Below, one piece after another: positions 62,872 through 64,000 of a DNA stretch of 64,000 nt; the first letter of the stretch is position 1, and each line of letters starts with the position of its first letter. Position numbers and translations under genes: made by a program. This DNA is from Ancylobacter defluvii (GTDB lineage: Bacteria > Pseudomonadota > Alphaproteobacteria > Rhizobiales > Xanthobacteraceae): contig NZ_JAHBGD010000024.1 in NCBI RefSeq assembly GCF_018390605.1, positions 868,001 through 932,000 of the forward strand. Direction: 5' to 3'. The notes under the pieces were generated by a model, which worked only from the letters and a program-made list of their open reading frames with translations, was not told the origin of the DNA and did no database searches.

Positions 62872-64000
62872 TCAGGCGACCGGCTTGGCCTCGCCTTCGC
62901 CGCCCTCGGGGCCGGTCGCCGCTTCCGGCACCGCACCGCCCGGCTTGACCTTGCGCTTGCCGCGTTCCTCAAAGCGCTGCAGCACCGCGTAGAAGGACGG
63001 CACGAACAGCACGGCGAGACAGGTCGAGGCGAGCATGCCGGAGAACACCGCGATGCCGATCGACTTACGCGAATTGGCACCGGCGCCGGTGGCGAGCACC
63101 AGCGGCAGCACGCCGAGGATGAAGGCGAAGGAGGTCATCAGGATCGGCCGGAATCGCAGCCGCGCCGCCTCCACCGCTGCGTCCATGATCTCCATGCCCT
63201 CGGCCCGCTTTTCGCGCGCGAACTCGACGATGAGGATGGCGTTCTTCGCCGACAGCGCGATCAGCAGGATCAGGCCGATCTGTGTGTAGAGATTGTTGGC
63301 AATGCCGAGACCCGTCAGCGCGGCCACCGTGCCGAGCAAGGCGAGCGGCACTGCGAGCAGCACCGAAAGCGGCTGGACCCAGCTCTCATACTGGCCGGCT
63401 AGCACGAAATAGACCAGCAGGATGGCCAGCCCGAACACGAAGTAGATCTCGTTGCCGACCACCACCTCCTGATAGGACATGGCGCTCCAGTTGAAGCCCA
63501 TGCCGGGAGGCAGCGTATCGTCGGCGACCTGCTTCATGATGTCGAGCGCCTGGCCGGACGAGAACCCGGCAGACTGCACGCCGACGATGGTCGAGGCGGG
63601 GTACAGATTATAGAGCGTGATCAACGACGGGCCGAACACCGGCTTGATGGTCGCCAGCGTGCCGATCGGCACCATCTCGCCGGACGGCGTCTTGATCTTC
63701 ATGCCGAGGATCTGGTCCGGCGTGCGGCGGAACTCGCTTTCCGACTGCACATAGGCCTGGAAGGTCTGGCCGAACTGGTTGAACTGGGTGACGTAGCTCG
63801 ACCCGACATAGCCCTGGATAGTGGAGAACACCTGCCCGACCGTGACGCCGAGCGTCTCGGCCTTCACCCGGTCGATGCTCATGAACAGCTGAGGCACGTT
63901 TGCGCGGAACGAGGTGCTCAGATGCTGGATCGCCGATTGCGAGCCGGCGTTCTCGGTGATCTGCTGGGTCACGCTCTGCAGCTTGGGGAAGTCGAAGCTG
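62872..64000 (-). CDS. RND efflux pump inner-membrane subunit, C-terminal part (5' end outside window)
   Basis: The last 376 residues of an AcrB/MexF-type HAE1 transporter. The porter-domain end (SIDRVKAETLGVTVGQVFST, FQAYVQSESEFRRTPDQILG) leads into the second set of membrane helices (LVYFVLAGQYESWVQPLSVL, QIGLILLIALSAKNAILIVE, FAFILGVLPLVLATGAGANS). The Lys of ALSAKNAILIVEFA in helix 10 is the conserved proton-relay residue. It ends with a charged Gly/Glu-rich tail. The pump extrudes drugs or solvents with proton antiport; partner genes lie outside the window. Confidence 0.95.
   Translation of the reverse strand, partial: SFDFPKLQSVTQQITENAGSQSAIQHLSTSFRANVPQLFMSIDRVKAETLGVTVGQVFSTIQGYVGSSYVTQFNQFGQTFQAYVQSESEFRRTPDQILGMKIKTPSGEMVPIGTLATIKPVFGPSLITLYNLYPASTIVGVQSAGFSSGQALDIMKQVADDTLPPGMGFNWSAMSYQEVVVGNEIYFVFGLAILLVYFVLAGQYESWVQPLSVLLAVPLALLGTVAALTGLGIANNLYTQIGLILLIALSAKNAILIVEFAREKRAEGMEIMDAAVEAARLRFRPILMTSFAFILGVLPLVLATGAGANSRKSIGIAVFSGMLASTCLAVLFVPSFYAVLQRFEERGKRKVKPGGAVPEAATGPEGGEGEAKPVA

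Overview
The window looks like chromosomal DNA from a high-GC alphaproteobacterium of the order Hyphomicrobiales (Rhizobiales), most like the Xanthobacteraceae (Ancylobacter/Starkeya/Xanthobacter). The inference rests on gene content and order: an F0 operon with two b-type subunits (atpI-B-E-F2-F), a CcrM adenine methyltransferase, a mutY/DUF721/dsbA block, and the chvI-chvG-hprK-PTS EIIA-HPr-ahcY block with a short, kinase-only HprK. I saw no rRNA, tRNA, CRISPR or intact prophage.

Layout. 0-5 kb: a cell-wall hydrolase, then the F0 ATP synthase operon on the minus strand. 5.4-9 kb: smc. 9-18 kb: an Lrp regulator with an EamA exporter, a membrane methyltransferase, an FUSC protein, ccrM, a glutathione transferase, csbD, mutY, DUF721 and a DsbA-like oxidase. 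18.2-20.7 kb: a repeat-rich scar with a broken IS481-type transposase, a hairpin-containing repeat of about 66-78 bp in three copies, and a 35-bp tandem array. 20.8-25 kb: radical SAM protein, glycosyltransferase (behind a 33-bp tandem array), moaB and a zinc metallopeptidase. 24.7-28.2 kb: a quinone/aromatic detoxification pair (esterase plus ring-cleaving dioxygenase) with a divergent LysR regulator and an OhrR-type sensor. 28.3-30.8 kb: SorC regulator and its probable target oxidoreductase. 31-31.8 kb: a low-GC insert coding a TIR-domain protein, the most likely defence gene. 32-39.8 kb: gnd, several small genes, an ExoD cascade with two overlapping micro-membrane proteins, a PAS-PAS-GGDEF protein, fpr and a GNAT enzyme.

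40-49 kb holds ahcY and the signalling block HPr, EIIA, HprK, ChvG and ChvI. Beyond chvI, where related genomes carry the gluconeogenic gene pckA, this window has a HugZ-like protein and then a PEP-carboxykinase homologue. In that homologue all three metal-binding catalytic residues are replaced. I rate this the most interesting single gene. 49-54 kb carries a DUF3016 protein, a Na+/H+ antiporter, recR, a D-Ala-D-Ala ligase and a stand-alone DnaB-like ATPase. 54-62.6 kb carries an AmpG-like transporter and a three-gene cluster (transglutaminase, circularly permuted ATP-grasp fused to alpha-E, giant transglutaminase-DUF2126). That cluster is widespread but has no established product. The window ends inside an RND efflux pump gene.

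Several regulatory sites can be read directly: a shared GTCA-N7-TGAC site upstream of lrp and the exporter, a perfect 20-bp palindrome plus a leader hairpin upstream of ahcY, a palindrome between the SorC regulator and its neighbour, and helically phased direct repeats upstream of atpI. Family assignments are from recognition of the protein sequences; no database search was run.
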